A stretch of DNA of 64,000 nt. Origin: Cytophagales bacterium. Lineage in GTDB: Bacteria; Bacteroidota; Bacteroidia; Cytophagales; Spirosomataceae. The stretch is taken from assembly GCA_013298125.1 (NCBI GenBank), contig JAAFJP010000007.1, positions 1 to 64,000 of the forward strand. Direction: 5' to 3'. Shown here piece by piece: positions 44,633 through 53,423 of the stretch. Both the position numbers and the translations under genes were made by a program. Each line of letters starts with the position of its first letter. Position 1 is the first letter of the stretch. Below the pieces are notes generated by a model. That model saw only the letters and a program-made list of their open reading frames with translations. It did no database searches and had not been told where the DNA came from.

Positions 44633-45370
44633 TTAATGCCCTTTATAATTCCAGCCATACCAGTTAAATTCAAATACGACTGCCTGATTTTTTGGTGTGT
44701 TAGGATTTGGTAACATATAGCCCAAACACAACTGGACTCGATTACTGACGTTGTACATGATGCCTGGAACGAGTACTGCGGACTCGTTATTCCCAGAGAT
44801 AAAATCACCCATCAGATAAAATTTATCGGTAACTTTCCATTCATATCCCATCTGGATTCCGACGGTATTTCCCCTTCCAACGTATTGATTATTAGTTACA
44901 TAAGGACCGACTAACACTTTTCTCCCTGGCTTAACTTGGTAACTCACCAAACCATAATGAAAGTAGGCAGGTTGTACTTTTTCAGAATGTGCTGTCAGGT
45001 TAACGCCCGACTGTGTTCCAATGTTTACTGCCCATTTTTCGTGGATTGAAAACTGTTTTTGTAAAGTTGCCATCAAAGTAGGCGAAAGTGCCTTGACTTC
45101 ACTAAAATCACTGTTATAGATGGCTTTCCATTCTGGATTAAAATAAGCACCCGTTCCGACCAAGTTTGCCCCTACGTCCCAACCCTTACCTAAACCGTAC
45201 ACAAAATGTCCTTTTGATTCAAATTTGTTATGATAGGTATTAATTTGGTGTTGGTAAAAAAACTTTCCTTTGGGTGTAATATCTCCCGATGGAATGTTAA
45301 ACAGATTTTGTTGGGCTTGGATTTTTGTACTGATAAAAATAATTAAAAATATAAATGCTATCTTTTTCAT
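44633..45370 (-). CDS. Outer-membrane beta-barrel-like secreted protein
   Basis: 245 residues from ATG 45370 (MKKIAFIFLIIFISTKIQAQ), which gives a clean signal peptide; the longer frame from 45391 adds seven polar residues. The mature part is a succession of amphipathic strands with Gly, Tyr and Trp (GKFFYQHQINTYHNKFESKG, VGIQMGYEWKVTDKFYLMGD) and ends in the aromatic strand VVFEFNWYGWNYKGH. Probably a small barrel in the outer membrane. It lies between the kinase and regulator genes and may be a target of that system. Confidence 0.7.
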   Translation of the reverse strand: MKKIAFIFLIIFISTKIQAQQNLFNIPSGDITPKGKFFYQHQINTYHNKFESKGHFVYGLGKGWDVGANLVGTGAYFNPEWKAIYNSDFSEVKALSPTLMATLQKQFSIHEKWAVNIGTQSGVNLTAHSEKVQPAYFHYGLVSYQVKPGRKVLVGPYVTNNQYVGRGNTVGIQMGYEWKVTDKFYLMGDFISGNNESAVLVPGIMYNVSNRVQLCLGYMLPNPNTPKNQAVVFEFNWYGWNYKGH

Positions 45371-45440
45371 TGAGTTCTGATTTTTCAACAAAATTAGAAC
45401 GCTATACTTAGAGGCAAATTAAGATGAAATTAGAAGGTTA

Positions 45441-45623
45441 TTAGAGTTTCTTTTTCCTACCAAATTTATCTCTGCACCATGCCATCAAATGCTTGAAATC
45501 ACGTTTAGAGGATTTTCTGAGTGCTTTTCTTAGTTCTTTTCTAAAAATCTTAGGCTCAAAACTGACCTTTTCTAAAATCATTTTGGCGTATTCTAATGGG
45601 GACATTTTTGTGGAAGTAAGCAT
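45441..45623 (-). CDS. Small conserved-looking cytosolic protein
   Basis: 60 residues from ATG 45623 (MLTSTKMSPLEYAKMILEKV); a longer frame starts at 45665. Helical and basic, with MILEKVSFEPKIFRKELRKA and HLMAWCRDKFG. It resembles short Bacteroidota proteins of unknown function with the pattern LEKVSFD-x-x-LF-x-KEL. It lies within the kinase-to-regulator interval. Confidence 0.6.
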   Translation of the reverse strand: MLTSTKMSPLEYAKMILEKVSFEPKIFRKELRKALRKSSKRDFKHLMAWCRDKFGRKKKL

Positions 45624-45744
45624 TGGTACTTTAAATTTATAAAGGTTGTCTGGAGATGAGGGCAAATGAAATTAACAATTTATCAACTTCGTTCACCCTC
45701 GTTTTGCTTATTTTAATTTATTATCAATTTTGAGACTCAACTGT

Positions 45745-46029
45745 TTACCCATTGGGCATTTTGTAGTTTTTTACTTTCAGATAATTTTTAGAATCTGTCG
45801 GTCTAAATATCTGCAAAACATTTTCTTTGCTTTTTACTGATGGTTTTTTATAGTCTCTGTTAGTTTCATCATAGGAAACTGCCACACCCTTATTCGTATC
45901 CCTTTTAGCTACTGCATTTGCCTTGGCTATGTGTTTATAGTTATGGATGCTAAATCCTGGGTCATTGGCGTGGATTTCTTGTGAGACCGTTCCAAAGTTG
46001 AGTAATCCTAATAACATTAATGCTTCCAT
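45745..46029 (-). CDS. Small secreted protein of unknown function
   Basis: 94 residues with a weak N-terminal hydrophobic stretch (MEALMLLGLLNFGTVSQE) that may be a short signal peptide. The rest is hydrophilic and Lys/Asn-rich (FSIHNYKHIAKANAVAKRDT). No family was recognised. It is located directly downstream of the sensor kinase gene, on the same strand. Confidence 0.45.
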   Translation of the reverse strand: MEALMLLGLLNFGTVSQEIHANDPGFSIHNYKHIAKANAVAKRDTNKGVAVSYDETNRDYKKPSVKSKENVLQIFRPTDSKNYLKVKNYKMPNG

Positions 46030-46128
46030 GGTTTCTGAGATTTTGTTTTATTTGTTCAACAAAACTACAAACCCAATCTTAACCTCATATTAACACAACA
46101 TTAGATATAACTTAGAATATGAATCTCA

Positions 46129-47484
46129 CTATTTGGGAAGCACAATTGTAAACGTAGTTCCCTCATTTTCAGAGGATTGTACAGATATTTTTCCTTTATG
46201 AAGATTAATGATTTTTTGCGTTAAAGACAGCCCCACACCATGTCCTTTGGTATTTCGTGAATTTGACCCACGCCTGAAAGACTCAAAAATGGTACTTAAC
46301 TCATTGGTAGGAATAACTGACCCACCGTTCTGAAAAGTCACCGTAATATCTTTTGGATTGATTTTGAAACCTACTTTTACCAATTGATTTCCAGAAAATT
46401 TGATACCATTTTCCATCAAATTCAAAAAGGTAGTGTATAACAATGCTTCATTGCCTTTAACTTCTGGCGGTAAATCGGATTGTTCATCTAATTGAATAAT
46501 GGCTTGATTTTTAGGGTCTTTCTTCAACAAAATATCCCTAACCTGCCACGCAATTTCAGCCAGATTGACCTGTTTAAAATTTGTTTGAGAATCATCTGAA
46601 TCAATACTTGTCATGTCTAAGAGATTGTTAGTCAATCTGTTAAGCTGTTGAACATCGTCCAAAACGGATTGAATCATTAATTTCAATTCTTGCGGATTGT
46701 CGTCTGCCAATAGCGAAACCTGGATTTGTCCCGTGATGGCAGTCAGAGGCGTACGTAACTCATGCGAGGCGTGCGATACGAATGAACGTTGGAGTTTAAA
46801 CGCCTTTTCTAAACGGTCAAGCATTTTGTTGAATCGTTGTGCAAGTTGAGCAATTTCATCGGTTTGATTACCTTCGTCAAGGCGTACGTCTAATTGCGAA
46901 GCCCCAATATTATCGACACTTTTAATTACTTTTTGGATTGGTTGTAATGACTTTCCTGCAAAAAACCAACCCGCCAAACATACAATCACAACCATCAGAA
47001 AACCGCCAATACTGAGCATCAGACTAAGATTTCGTTGTTCGCTGAGTCCGTATTTATCCCAAGCGGAGGCGATAATAACCAAATTTTCTTTGCCATTGTT
47101 ATAGACCAAACCCAAAACCTCCCGATTGCCTTTTTGAAAAGATAGCTCCTTTTCCTGACGGATTTGATTAAATATTTCAGGCTTAACTGTCAAATAATCC
47201 GTACCACTTTCGTAAATCAAAGAATCCTTGCTATTGTAAACCACAATTTCTTCTTGAGTCAAAACGGTTATTTGGTTTTTGTCTAACAGTTTCAATAAAT
47301 CAGGGCTAATTTCTTCTTTTCCGAATAGAATTTCAGCCGAAGTTAAGGCTTCCTCACGCAAACGAGCCTTAAATTCTCGCTGACGATTAAATTCATTTTC
47401 GAGATAAATCACCAAACAAAAAATTAACAGCAAAGTAGAAACAATGCTTGAAAAAAGGAGGGTAAGTCGAGTTCGGATAGTCAT
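46129..47484 (-). CDS. Membrane sensor histidine kinase (OmpR-type partner)
   Basis: 451 residues. TM1 at about 7-28, a periplasmic domain at about 30-152, TM2 at about 153-177, a HAMP domain (about 178-230: SLQPIQKVIKSVDNIGASQL), the HisKA domain with phospho-acceptor His241 in VSHASHELRTPL, and an HATPase domain (N-box NLMENGIKFSG, then GHGVGLSLTQKIINLHKG). The architecture resembles CusS/heavy-metal-type kinases. Its likely partner is the OmpR regulator 1.5 kb downstream; the genes between are small and envelope-directed. Confidence 0.95.
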   Translation of the reverse strand: MTIRTRLTLLFSSIVSTLLLIFCLVIYLENEFNRQREFKARLREEALTSAEILFGKEEISPDLLKLLDKNQITVLTQEEIVVYNSKDSLIYESGTDYLTVKPEIFNQIRQEKELSFQKGNREVLGLVYNNGKENLVIIASAWDKYGLSEQRNLSLMLSIGGFLMVVIVCLAGWFFAGKSLQPIQKVIKSVDNIGASQLDVRLDEGNQTDEIAQLAQRFNKMLDRLEKAFKLQRSFVSHASHELRTPLTAITGQIQVSLLADDNPQELKLMIQSVLDDVQQLNRLTNNLLDMTSIDSDDSQTNFKQVNLAEIAWQVRDILLKKDPKNQAIIQLDEQSDLPPEVKGNEALLYTTFLNLMENGIKFSGNQLVKVGFKINPKDITVTFQNGGSVIPTNELSTIFESFRRGSNSRNTKGHGVGLSLTQKIINLHKGKISVQSSENEGTTFTIVLPK

Positions 47485-47569
47485 GCGGTAAAAGTACGAG
47501 AAGGTTTTGAGTTTAAAAATTTTAACAGATTAGAATTCTTTTAGATTTTCGATTAAAGAGGTTCAATAT

Positions 47570-47577
47570 TATCTTTG
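47570..47577 (+). promoter_or_regulatory. Promoter -7 element for the RidA-family gene
   Basis: TATCTTTG matches TAnnTTTG, 25 nt before the ATG at 47602. Confidence 0.5.
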
Positions 47578-47601
47578 TTTTCCAATTAAACAAAAAACAA
47601 A

Positions 47602-47982
47602 ATGTCAAGACAAAACATACTCACGGGTTCACCCTGGGAAGATAAAATGGGCTATTGCCGTGCAGTCAGAATCGGGAATATTATTGAAGTATCAGGCACA
47701 GTTGCCATCGTGGACGGAGAAAAAGTAAAGGCTGATGATGCCTACGCACAGACCAATAATATCATCGAACGTATTGCCAAAGTTTTAGAAGAGGCGGGTG
47801 CAAGCCTAAATGACGTAGTCAGAACCAGAATTTTTACTACGGATATTGCTCAATTTGATAACATTGCTAAGGCACACGGAGCGTATTTTAAAGATATTAA
47901 ACCAACGACTGGGATTTACGAAATCAGCAAATTGGTAGCTCCTGAATATATGGTAGAAATTGAATTTACGGCGGTAGTTTAA
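47602..47982 (+). CDS. RidA/YjgF-family enamine/imine deaminase-like protein
   Basis: 126 residues, the usual length for the RidA/YjgF/YER057c family. Typical segments are RAVRIGNIIEVSGTVAIVDG, TNNIIERIAKVLEEAGASLN and DVVRTRIFTTDI, with the conserved active-site Arg in VVRTR and the end EYMVEIEFTAVV. RidA proteins hydrolyse reactive enamine/imine intermediates from PLP enzymes; members outside the core subgroup have other roles. Only 2 bp separate its stop from that of the convergent SDR gene. Confidence 0.92.
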   Translation: MSRQNILTGSPWEDKMGYCRAVRIGNIIEVSGTVAIVDGEKVKADDAYAQTNNIIERIAKVLEEAGASLNDVVRTRIFTTDIAQFDNIAKAHGAYFKDIKPTTGIYEISKLVAPEYMVEIEFTAVV

Positions 47983-47984
47983 TT

Positions 47985-48785
47985 TTATAAATACTTAAAA
48001 TCCAAGGGATTATCGTAAATAAACTCATGGCCAGTCCGTGAAATTAATTTTTGCGGACTGATTATTTTAAAAGGTATTTGTTCAATAGCTTCTTCAAAAA
48101 AGGGTTTTTCCAAACTTAAATCTGCACAATTTTTCAAATAAATCTCTTCTCGAATTGGGTGTTTGGGTGATACGACATTGAAGGTTTCATGCCAAAATTT
48201 TTGCTCCAAAATCATCGTGATTATTGCAATCACATCTTCCCGATGAACGTAATTAACGGGAATTTTGCCCGTGTTAATCGTTTTTCCTGCAAAATATTTT
48301 GCGGGGATTCTTTCCCCTCCCATCAGCCCTCCACAACGAAGTATGGTTACATTTTTAGACGTATTTTTAAGTAATTGTTCTACTTTAACTAAGGCATGAT
48401 TTTCAATGACTTCATCATTTTCATTCATCTCACGATTAAGTTCTGGATAGACCGAAGTTGAAGAAGTATAAAGGATGGATTGAATAGAAGACAAAGGGAT
48501 ATGTTGAATCAACGACTCCATTTGTTGTACATGAAAATCGTCCCCAAACTTGCCCGCCCGTGGTGGAATACAAATCACTAAAACCTCTGAACTAAGAAAT
48601 TCGTTAATACTTTTGCTTTCAATCTGAGGTGAAAATTGAAGCAAAAAAGGCTCAATCCCTGCCTCTGAAAGCAAATTAAGTTTACTTTCAGAGGTGGTTG
48701 AACCTTTAATATTATGTCCTTTTTGTACTAAATATTTTCCGAGTGGCAAGCCTAACCAACCACAACCTAAAATGCTGATTTTCAT
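47985..48785 (-). CDS. NAD(P)-dependent epimerase/dehydratase-like protein (YeeZ type)
   Basis: 266 residues with an N-terminal Rossmann motif ISILGCGWLGLPLGKYLV (GxGxxG, residues 3-20), STTSES, an SDR-like SSTSVYPE segment (about 108-115) and ILRCGGLMGGERIPAKYF. The GxGWLG form and lack of a clean YxxxK place it in the atypical YeeZ-like SDR group. The substrate is unknown. It follows an unrelated secreted-protein gene by 17 bp on the same strand. Confidence 0.85.
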   Translation of the reverse strand: MKISILGCGWLGLPLGKYLVQKGHNIKGSTTSESKLNLLSEAGIEPFLLQFSPQIESKSINEFLSSEVLVICIPPRAGKFGDDFHVQQMESLIQHIPLSSIQSILYTSSTSVYPELNREMNENDEVIENHALVKVEQLLKNTSKNVTILRCGGLMGGERIPAKYFAGKTINTGKIPVNYVHREDVIAIITMILEQKFWHETFNVVSPKHPIREEIYLKNCADLSLEKPFFEEAIEQIPFKIISPQKLISRTGHEFIYDNPLDFKYL

Positions 48786-48802
48786 CTAATTATCAAAAAT
48801 AT

Positions 48803-49531
48803 CTATTCCTCTTTCTCCCAAATCTCATGTACACGTACCCCAGTCGTACTCTGTCCTGCGTGTGTCCAGTCCTTGCCATTGAGTACGCAGTCGAAAGTTA
48901 GCTTCCCTCCTACCCTACTATTATCACGTGAGAAAAACTCAATGTTTTCTGTGTATTTACCATCTTTCACAGCATAGTTTCCTCCGCCCGTTCCAAAAAA
49001 TTGGTGCGTGTCAGTATTGAAAGCTGCCCACTGAAAACGGCTTCCAGACAATATTTTGAGGGTTTTTCTTGAACCTTTCAATATCGTTTCCATCTTGAAT
49101 TCCTTGTTTTCTCTGGCTCTGATTCTCCAAGCGGTTGCCATCGTTTTAGGTGATTTAGTTTCGTCCACACGCTTCCAAGTACCTGCGAGAGGTCCTTCCG
49201 AGATGGTCAAATCATTGTTATTGATGGTAAAAAGATTCGCCACCGTCAAGCCTACTACCGTAGAGTCTTCGGTATTAAATTCACGTTTGTACGAGAAGAC
49301 TTTTTTGCCTCCTACGTCCGATAATTGATACGTTCCTCCGCCCGATTTGACGTATTTTTTATTCGCCAAATCATAGACTCCAAACATCAAGTAATTATTA
49401 GAGCAAATCATGGTCATTGTGTTGCCCTGAGCATCTTTACCTTGCCAAGCTCCTGAGACAGGCGAGGTTTCGGCAGGCTTACTGGCGATGAAAATGATAG
49501 AAAGTAGTAATGCGAAAATGATTGTTTTCAT
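48803..49531 (-). CDS. Secreted protein with two internal repeats
   Basis: 242 residues with a signal peptide (to about 17-20). Two lipocalin-like halves repeat the theme of a W-rich strand, then (Y/F)D and GGG(T/N)Y: VSGAWQGKDAQGN with SGGGTYQLSD, and RFQWAAFNTDTHQF with GTGGGNYAVKD. Similar proteins are annotated in Bacteroidota only as membrane or secreted protein. Function is unknown; small-molecule binding is possible. Confidence 0.75.
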   Translation of the reverse strand: MKTIIFALLLSIIFIASKPAETSPVSGAWQGKDAQGNTMTMICSNNYLMFGVYDLANKKYVKSGGGTYQLSDVGGKKVFSYKREFNTEDSTVVGLTVANLFTINNNDLTISEGPLAGTWKRVDETKSPKTMATAWRIRARENKEFKMETILKGSRKTLKILSGSRFQWAAFNTDTHQFFGTGGGNYAVKDGKYTENIEFFSRDNSRVGGKLTFDCVLNGKDWTHAGQSTTGVRVHEIWEKEE

Positions 49532-49841
49532 GGTAAAAATTCTCCAAAAGAGAGATTATGAGTGATTTAACTTAAACCTAACGAAATTCTTGCCAAAATA
49601 ATATTTGGTACAAGAATTCTTTGAATTTTCGTACCACAAACCTTGTTAGGCATTCCCGACAAAAGTCAGTATTACGAAGAAAAATAAAACATTTTAAATA
49701 TACAATTTGTACATTTTAAAGAACTTTTAATCCGTCTATTGTTTTAGTAAAAGTTTAATCTAAATTTGTTTTTAGAGGTTATCAAAAATCCCCTAAATAT
49801 TCTGTTAGTCAATACTTTATAAACTATTCCCTACCCAATAA
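49532..49841. other. Divergent intergenic region with plsY promoter
   Basis: No gene is seen. It contains the plsY promoter (49739-49768) and is otherwise AT-rich. Confidence 0.6.
49739..49768 (+). promoter_or_regulatory. plsY promoter
   Basis: TTG (49739-49741), 19 nt, TAAATTTG (49761-49768): a full match to the Bacteroidota primary promoter. Transcription would start near 49775, giving a leader of about 65 nt. Confidence 0.72.
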
Positions 49842-50486
49842 ATGTCAATTATTATTTTAATCATCGCCTGTGTTGTCGTGGCGTACTTGCTCGGCTCTAT
49901 CCCTACCGCTATCTGGTACGGAGAGGCTTATTTTGGAGTTGATGTTCGCAAGCACGGAAGTGGAAATGCGGGTGCTACCAATACATTCAGAGTTTTGGGT
50001 AAACGTGCAGGAACGGTTGTGTTATTAATTGACGCTATCAAAGGCTGGTTAGCTACTTCGTTAGCTCTGATGATGTACTACGGTCATTTGATTGACTGGT
50101 CAGAATGCCAAAACCTGAAATTACTCTTTGGTTTCATGGCGGTTTTTGGGCATATCTTTCCGATATTTTCAAAATTCAAAGGAGGGAAAGGCGTGGCAAC
50201 GCTTTTAGGAATGGTTATGTCAGTGCATCCAGAGGCGGCTTTGGTTTGTATGGTGATTTTCTTTTTAGTGTTTTTGTGGTTCAATTATGTGTCACTTGGA
50301 GCAATTATCGCCTCTTTGGCATTTCCAGTTTTATTATTGTTGAAAACATTTGGACCAGAAAACACCTTAGTAATTATCTTCGGATTTTTATTGTTTGGAA
50401 TGATAGTCGTTACCCATCGGAAGAATATTGTTAAATTATTCAGAGGACAGGAAAATAAAATGTTCCTTCGTCCTAAAAAAGCATAG
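49842..50486 (+). CDS. plsY: Glycerol-3-phosphate acyltransferase PlsY
   Basis: 214 residues, five or more transmembrane segments. The three PlsY signatures are visible: LGSIPTAIWYG (about 17-27), KHGSGNAGATNTFRVLGKRA (about 39-58), and GHIFPIFSKFKGGKGVAT (about 103-120). The enzyme transfers the acyl group from acyl-phosphate to glycerol-3-phosphate, the first step of phospholipid synthesis, in the inner membrane. It is a single-gene unit with its own promoter and terminator. Confidence 0.97.
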   Translation: MSIIILIIACVVVAYLLGSIPTAIWYGEAYFGVDVRKHGSGNAGATNTFRVLGKRAGTVVLLIDAIKGWLATSLALMMYYGHLIDWSECQNLKLLFGFMAVFGHIFPIFSKFKGGKGVATLLGMVMSVHPEAALVCMVIFFLVFLWFNYVSLGAIIASLAFPVLLLLKTFGPENTLVIIFGFLLFGMIVVTHRKNIVKLFRGQENKMFLRPKKA

Positions 50487-50507
50487 AGTTTTCTTTTTAG
50501 AAGAAAT

Positions 50508-50561
50508 AAAAAAATGAAGAATTAAAACTCAGATTTTCTGATTTTTGATTCTTCATTTTTT
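50508..50561. terminator. Terminator after plsY
   Basis: An A-rich arm (about 50508-50527) pairs with a T-rich arm (about 50541-50561) through AAATGAAGAAT/ATTCTTCATTT, ending in a run of T residues. Confidence 0.7.
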
Positions 50562-50596
50562 ACTTTTGTAGGTATTTTAAAACTATTGCAAAAACA

Positions 50597-50660
50597 AATG
50601 TAGGGGCGTATCGCATACGCCCATTTCGTCCGACGGGCGTATGCGATACGCCCCTACATT
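50597..50660. repeat. 26-bp perfect GC-rich palindrome (dispersed-repeat type)
   Basis: Arms 50597-50622 and 50635-50660 are perfectly complementary over 26 bp around a 12-nt loop. The core TAGGGGCGTATCGCATACG is far more GC-rich than the surroundings. Hairpins with the TGTAGGGGCG...CGCCCCTACA frame are known as dispersed intergenic repeats in several bacterial phyla. It lies 38 bp before the M20 peptidase start, outside the plsY terminator. Confidence 0.8.
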
Positions 50661-50698
50661 GTATTTGCGGTTATGATTATTTTCAAAATCAACAAACC

Positions 50699-52051
50699 AT
50701 GCAAAATTACATTCAACAACATAAAGACCGTTTTCTCTCAGAATTGCTTGATTTACTGAGAATTCCGTCGGTTAGTGCAGACAGTAAATATAAAGATGAT
50801 GTTCGTCGTGCGGCAACATTTGTCTGTGAAAAATTAAAATCGGCAGGGGCAGATAATACAGAAATCTGCGAAACGGCGGGTTATCCTATCGTTTATGGAG
50901 AGAAATTAATTGACCCGTCACTTCCAACTATTTTAGTTTACGGACACTACGACGTTCAACCTGCCGACCCACTAAATCTTTGGGACTCTCCCCCATTTGA
51001 GCCTGTGGTAAAAGACGGTAAAATCTACGCTCGTGGGGCTTGTGACGATAAAGGGCAGTTTTATATGCACATCAAAGCATTTGAAACCATGATGGCTACT
51101 GACTCGCTTCCTTGCAATGTCAAGTTTATGATTGAGGGCGAAGAAGAAGTTGGTTCAGATAATTTAGGGTTTTTCGTAAAAGAAAATAAAGCGAAACTCA
51201 AAGCCGATGTAATCTTGATTTCAGACACCGCCATCATTGCCAACGATACGCCTTCTATTGACGTAGGTTTACGTGGTTTGAGTTATTTGGAAGTGGAAGT
51301 TACAGGAGCAAATCGTGATTTACACTCGGGCGTGTACGGGGGTGCTGTGGCAAACCCAATCAACGTTTTGAGCAAAATGATTGCTTCATTACACGATGAG
51401 AACAACCACATCACAATACCTAATTTCTATGATGATGTCGTAGAATTAACGCCAGCCGAAAGAGCCGCCATGGCTCTAACTCCCTTCGATTTAAAGGCTT
51501 ACCAAGAAGATTTAGCGATAAATGACGTAAGAGGAGAAGCGGGATATTCAACGATAGAACGTGCTTCCATTCGTCCAACCTTGGATGTAAACGGTATTTG
51601 GGGAGGATATATTGGCGAAGGAGCTAAGACGGTTTTACCATCAAAAGCATCCGCCAAAATCTCAATGCGATTAGTGCCAAATCAGCAATCTGATAAAATG
51701 ACGGCACTTTTTACCAAACATTTTGAGTCAATTGCTCCCGCAGGCGTAACCGTGAAAGTACGTCCACATCACGGAGGCGAGCCTTACATTACGCCCACAA
51801 CTTCCAAAGAATACCTTGCCGCCGAACGTGCGATGGAAGAATCATTCGGTAAAAAACCAGTTCCAACTCGTGGCGGTGGAAGTATTCCGATTGTGGCTTT
51901 ATTTGAAAAAGAATTAGGCGTAAAAACCGTCCTGATGGGTTTTGGACTTGATACCGATGCCATCCACTCGCCCAATGAGCATTACGGATTATTCAATTTT
52001 TATAAAGGCATTGAGACGATTCCTTTATTTTTTAAGTATTATTCTGAATAA
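50699..52051 (+). CDS. M20-family dipeptidase (CNDP-like)
   Basis: 450 residues. The binuclear zinc site is visible: His83 and Asp85 in GHYDVQPA, the bridging Asp in ACDDKGQ (116-117), catalytic Glu148 and ligand Glu149 in EGEEEVGSD, Asp176 in ISDTA, and His in AIHSPNEHYG near 424. The dimerisation domain (about 200-310) includes ANRDLHSGVYGGAVANPI. Related enzymes cleave dipeptides in the cytosol. No signal peptide is seen. Confidence 0.95.
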   Translation: MQNYIQQHKDRFLSELLDLLRIPSVSADSKYKDDVRRAATFVCEKLKSAGADNTEICETAGYPIVYGEKLIDPSLPTILVYGHYDVQPADPLNLWDSPPFEPVVKDGKIYARGACDDKGQFYMHIKAFETMMATDSLPCNVKFMIEGEEEVGSDNLGFFVKENKAKLKADVILISDTAIIANDTPSIDVGLRGLSYLEVEVTGANRDLHSGVYGGAVANPINVLSKMIASLHDENNHITIPNFYDDVVELTPAERAAMALTPFDLKAYQEDLAINDVRGEAGYSTIERASIRPTLDVNGIWGGYIGEGAKTVLPSKASAKISMRLVPNQQSDKMTALFTKHFESIAPAGVTVKVRPHHGGEPYITPTTSKEYLAAERAMEESFGKKPVPTRGGGSIPIVALFEKELGVKTVLMGFGLDTDAIHSPNEHYGLFNFYKGIETIPLFFKYYSE

Positions 52052-52058
52052 AAATTAA

Positions 52059-52105
52059 TGATAGATTGATAGAATGGTTTTTGGAATCAATCTATCAATC
52101 TATCA
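52059..52105. terminator. Terminator of GATAGATT repeats after the M20 gene
   Basis: A perfect 15-bp stem (52059-52073 with 52091-52105) composed of GATAGATTGATAGA words. It separates the convergent M20 peptidase and FHS transporter genes. Confidence 0.8.
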
Positions 52106-52130
52106 AATTATTCACCCCTCAATTAGTATT

Positions 52131-53423
52131 TCAAACACTTTTACTTCCTCTAAAACTATAGAAAGCCACCACACCAAAGCAAATTACTGGCACAATTTGG
52201 GCAATTTTAATGCCGTGTAAATCTGAAACATAGCCCATCATTGCCGTCAGAACTGCTCCGCCAATAATTGCCATTACCAATAAAGAAGCCCCTAATTTTG
52301 AACCTTCTCCGAGTCCGTCAAGTCCCAACGTAAAAATGGTTGGAAACATAATTGACATAAAGAAACTCGTTGCCACCAAAGCCCATATCCCTACATATTG
52401 CGTTGAAACGATAGAAATTCCGACTAAAATGATGCAAGCAATGGCGTAAAAACCCATCAAACGGTTGGACTGGACGTATTTCAAAAGGGCAGTTCCTACA
52501 AAACGACCAATCATAAATATTACTAATGAATAGGTTAAATAAGTGGCAGCATCTTTCTCTGACATCCCCGTTACTGCATTTTGGGCGTACCGAATCAAGT
52601 AACTCCAAACGCCCACCTGAGCCCCTACGTAAAAGAATTGCGTAATAACGGCGAGTCTAAAATGTTTGATTCCGAAAAGGGTTTTCAACGACACTTTTTC
52701 GGTAGATACTTCTTCTTCGGCAACGCTTGGAAACTTCGTAAACCAAATAAAAACCATGAAAGAAATTACGATTATCCCGATAATCAAATACGGAATTTGT
52801 ACGGCTGATGCTTCGGTAGCGTAATAATTTTCAAGTTCGGTTGGGCTGATTTTGGATAATTGTTCTTTGGAATATTCAACGCCTGAAAAGATAAATCGTT
52901 GTCCAATCAAAATACCCACAATTGAACCAATCGGATTGAAAGATTGAGCCAAATTTAATCGAAAAGCGGCAGTCTTAGGCGAACCCAAAGCGGCAACGTA
53001 AGGATTAGCGGCGGTTTCTAAAAAAGCTAATCCACTGGCAATCACGAACAAAGCAAAGAGAAAGAAACCGTAGGAACGAGATTCTGCGGCTGGATAAAAC
53101 AATAATGCTCCGACGGCATACAAAGAAAGTCCTAATAAAATTCCTGCTTTGTACCCTCTCTTTCGCATGAAAATAGCCGCTGGCATTGCCAATACAAAAT
53201 AGCCAAAATAGAAAGCCGATTGCACCAATCCCGACTGGAAATCACTCAATTCAAAGGCTTTTTTGAATTGTTTTATCAAAATATCATTCAGATTATTGGC
53301 AGCCCCCCATAGGAAAAACAGACAGGTAATCAGTATGAGGGGAATAAGGTATTTGCCTTTGTTTTGAATATTTGCCGATTCATCGAGAGAATTTGCCTTC
53401 GGGGTAATGCCCATTTGTGCCAT
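52131..53423 (-). CDS. FHS-family sugar:proton symporter (FucP/GluP-like)
   Basis: Start placed at ATG 53423 (MAQMGITPKANSLDESANIQ), giving 430 residues; the longer frame from 53525 passes through palindromic non-coding sequence. Twelve transmembrane segments of the major facilitator fold. FHS marks are FFLWGAANNLNDILIKQFKK, SAFYFGYFVLAMPAAIFM and GLAFLETAANPYVAALG. The family takes up fucose, glucose, galactose or N-acetylhexosamines. It is divergent from murQ, so MurNAc-related or amino-sugar uptake is possible but unproven. Confidence 0.92.
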   Translation of the reverse strand: MAQMGITPKANSLDESANIQNKGKYLIPLILITCLFFLWGAANNLNDILIKQFKKAFELSDFQSGLVQSAFYFGYFVLAMPAAIFMRKRGYKAGILLGLSLYAVGALLFYPAAESRSYGFFLFALFVIASGLAFLETAANPYVAALGSPKTAAFRLNLAQSFNPIGSIVGILIGQRFIFSGVEYSKEQLSKISPTELENYYATEASAVQIPYLIIGIIVISFMVFIWFTKFPSVAEEEVSTEKVSLKTLFGIKHFRLAVITQFFYVGAQVGVWSYLIRYAQNAVTGMSEKDAATYLTYSLVIFMIGRFVGTALLKYVQSNRLMGFYAIACIILVGISIVSTQYVGIWALVATSFFMSIMFPTIFTLGLDGLGEGSKLGASLLVMAIIGGAVLTAMMGYVSDLHGIKIAQIVPVICFGVVAFYSFRGSKSV

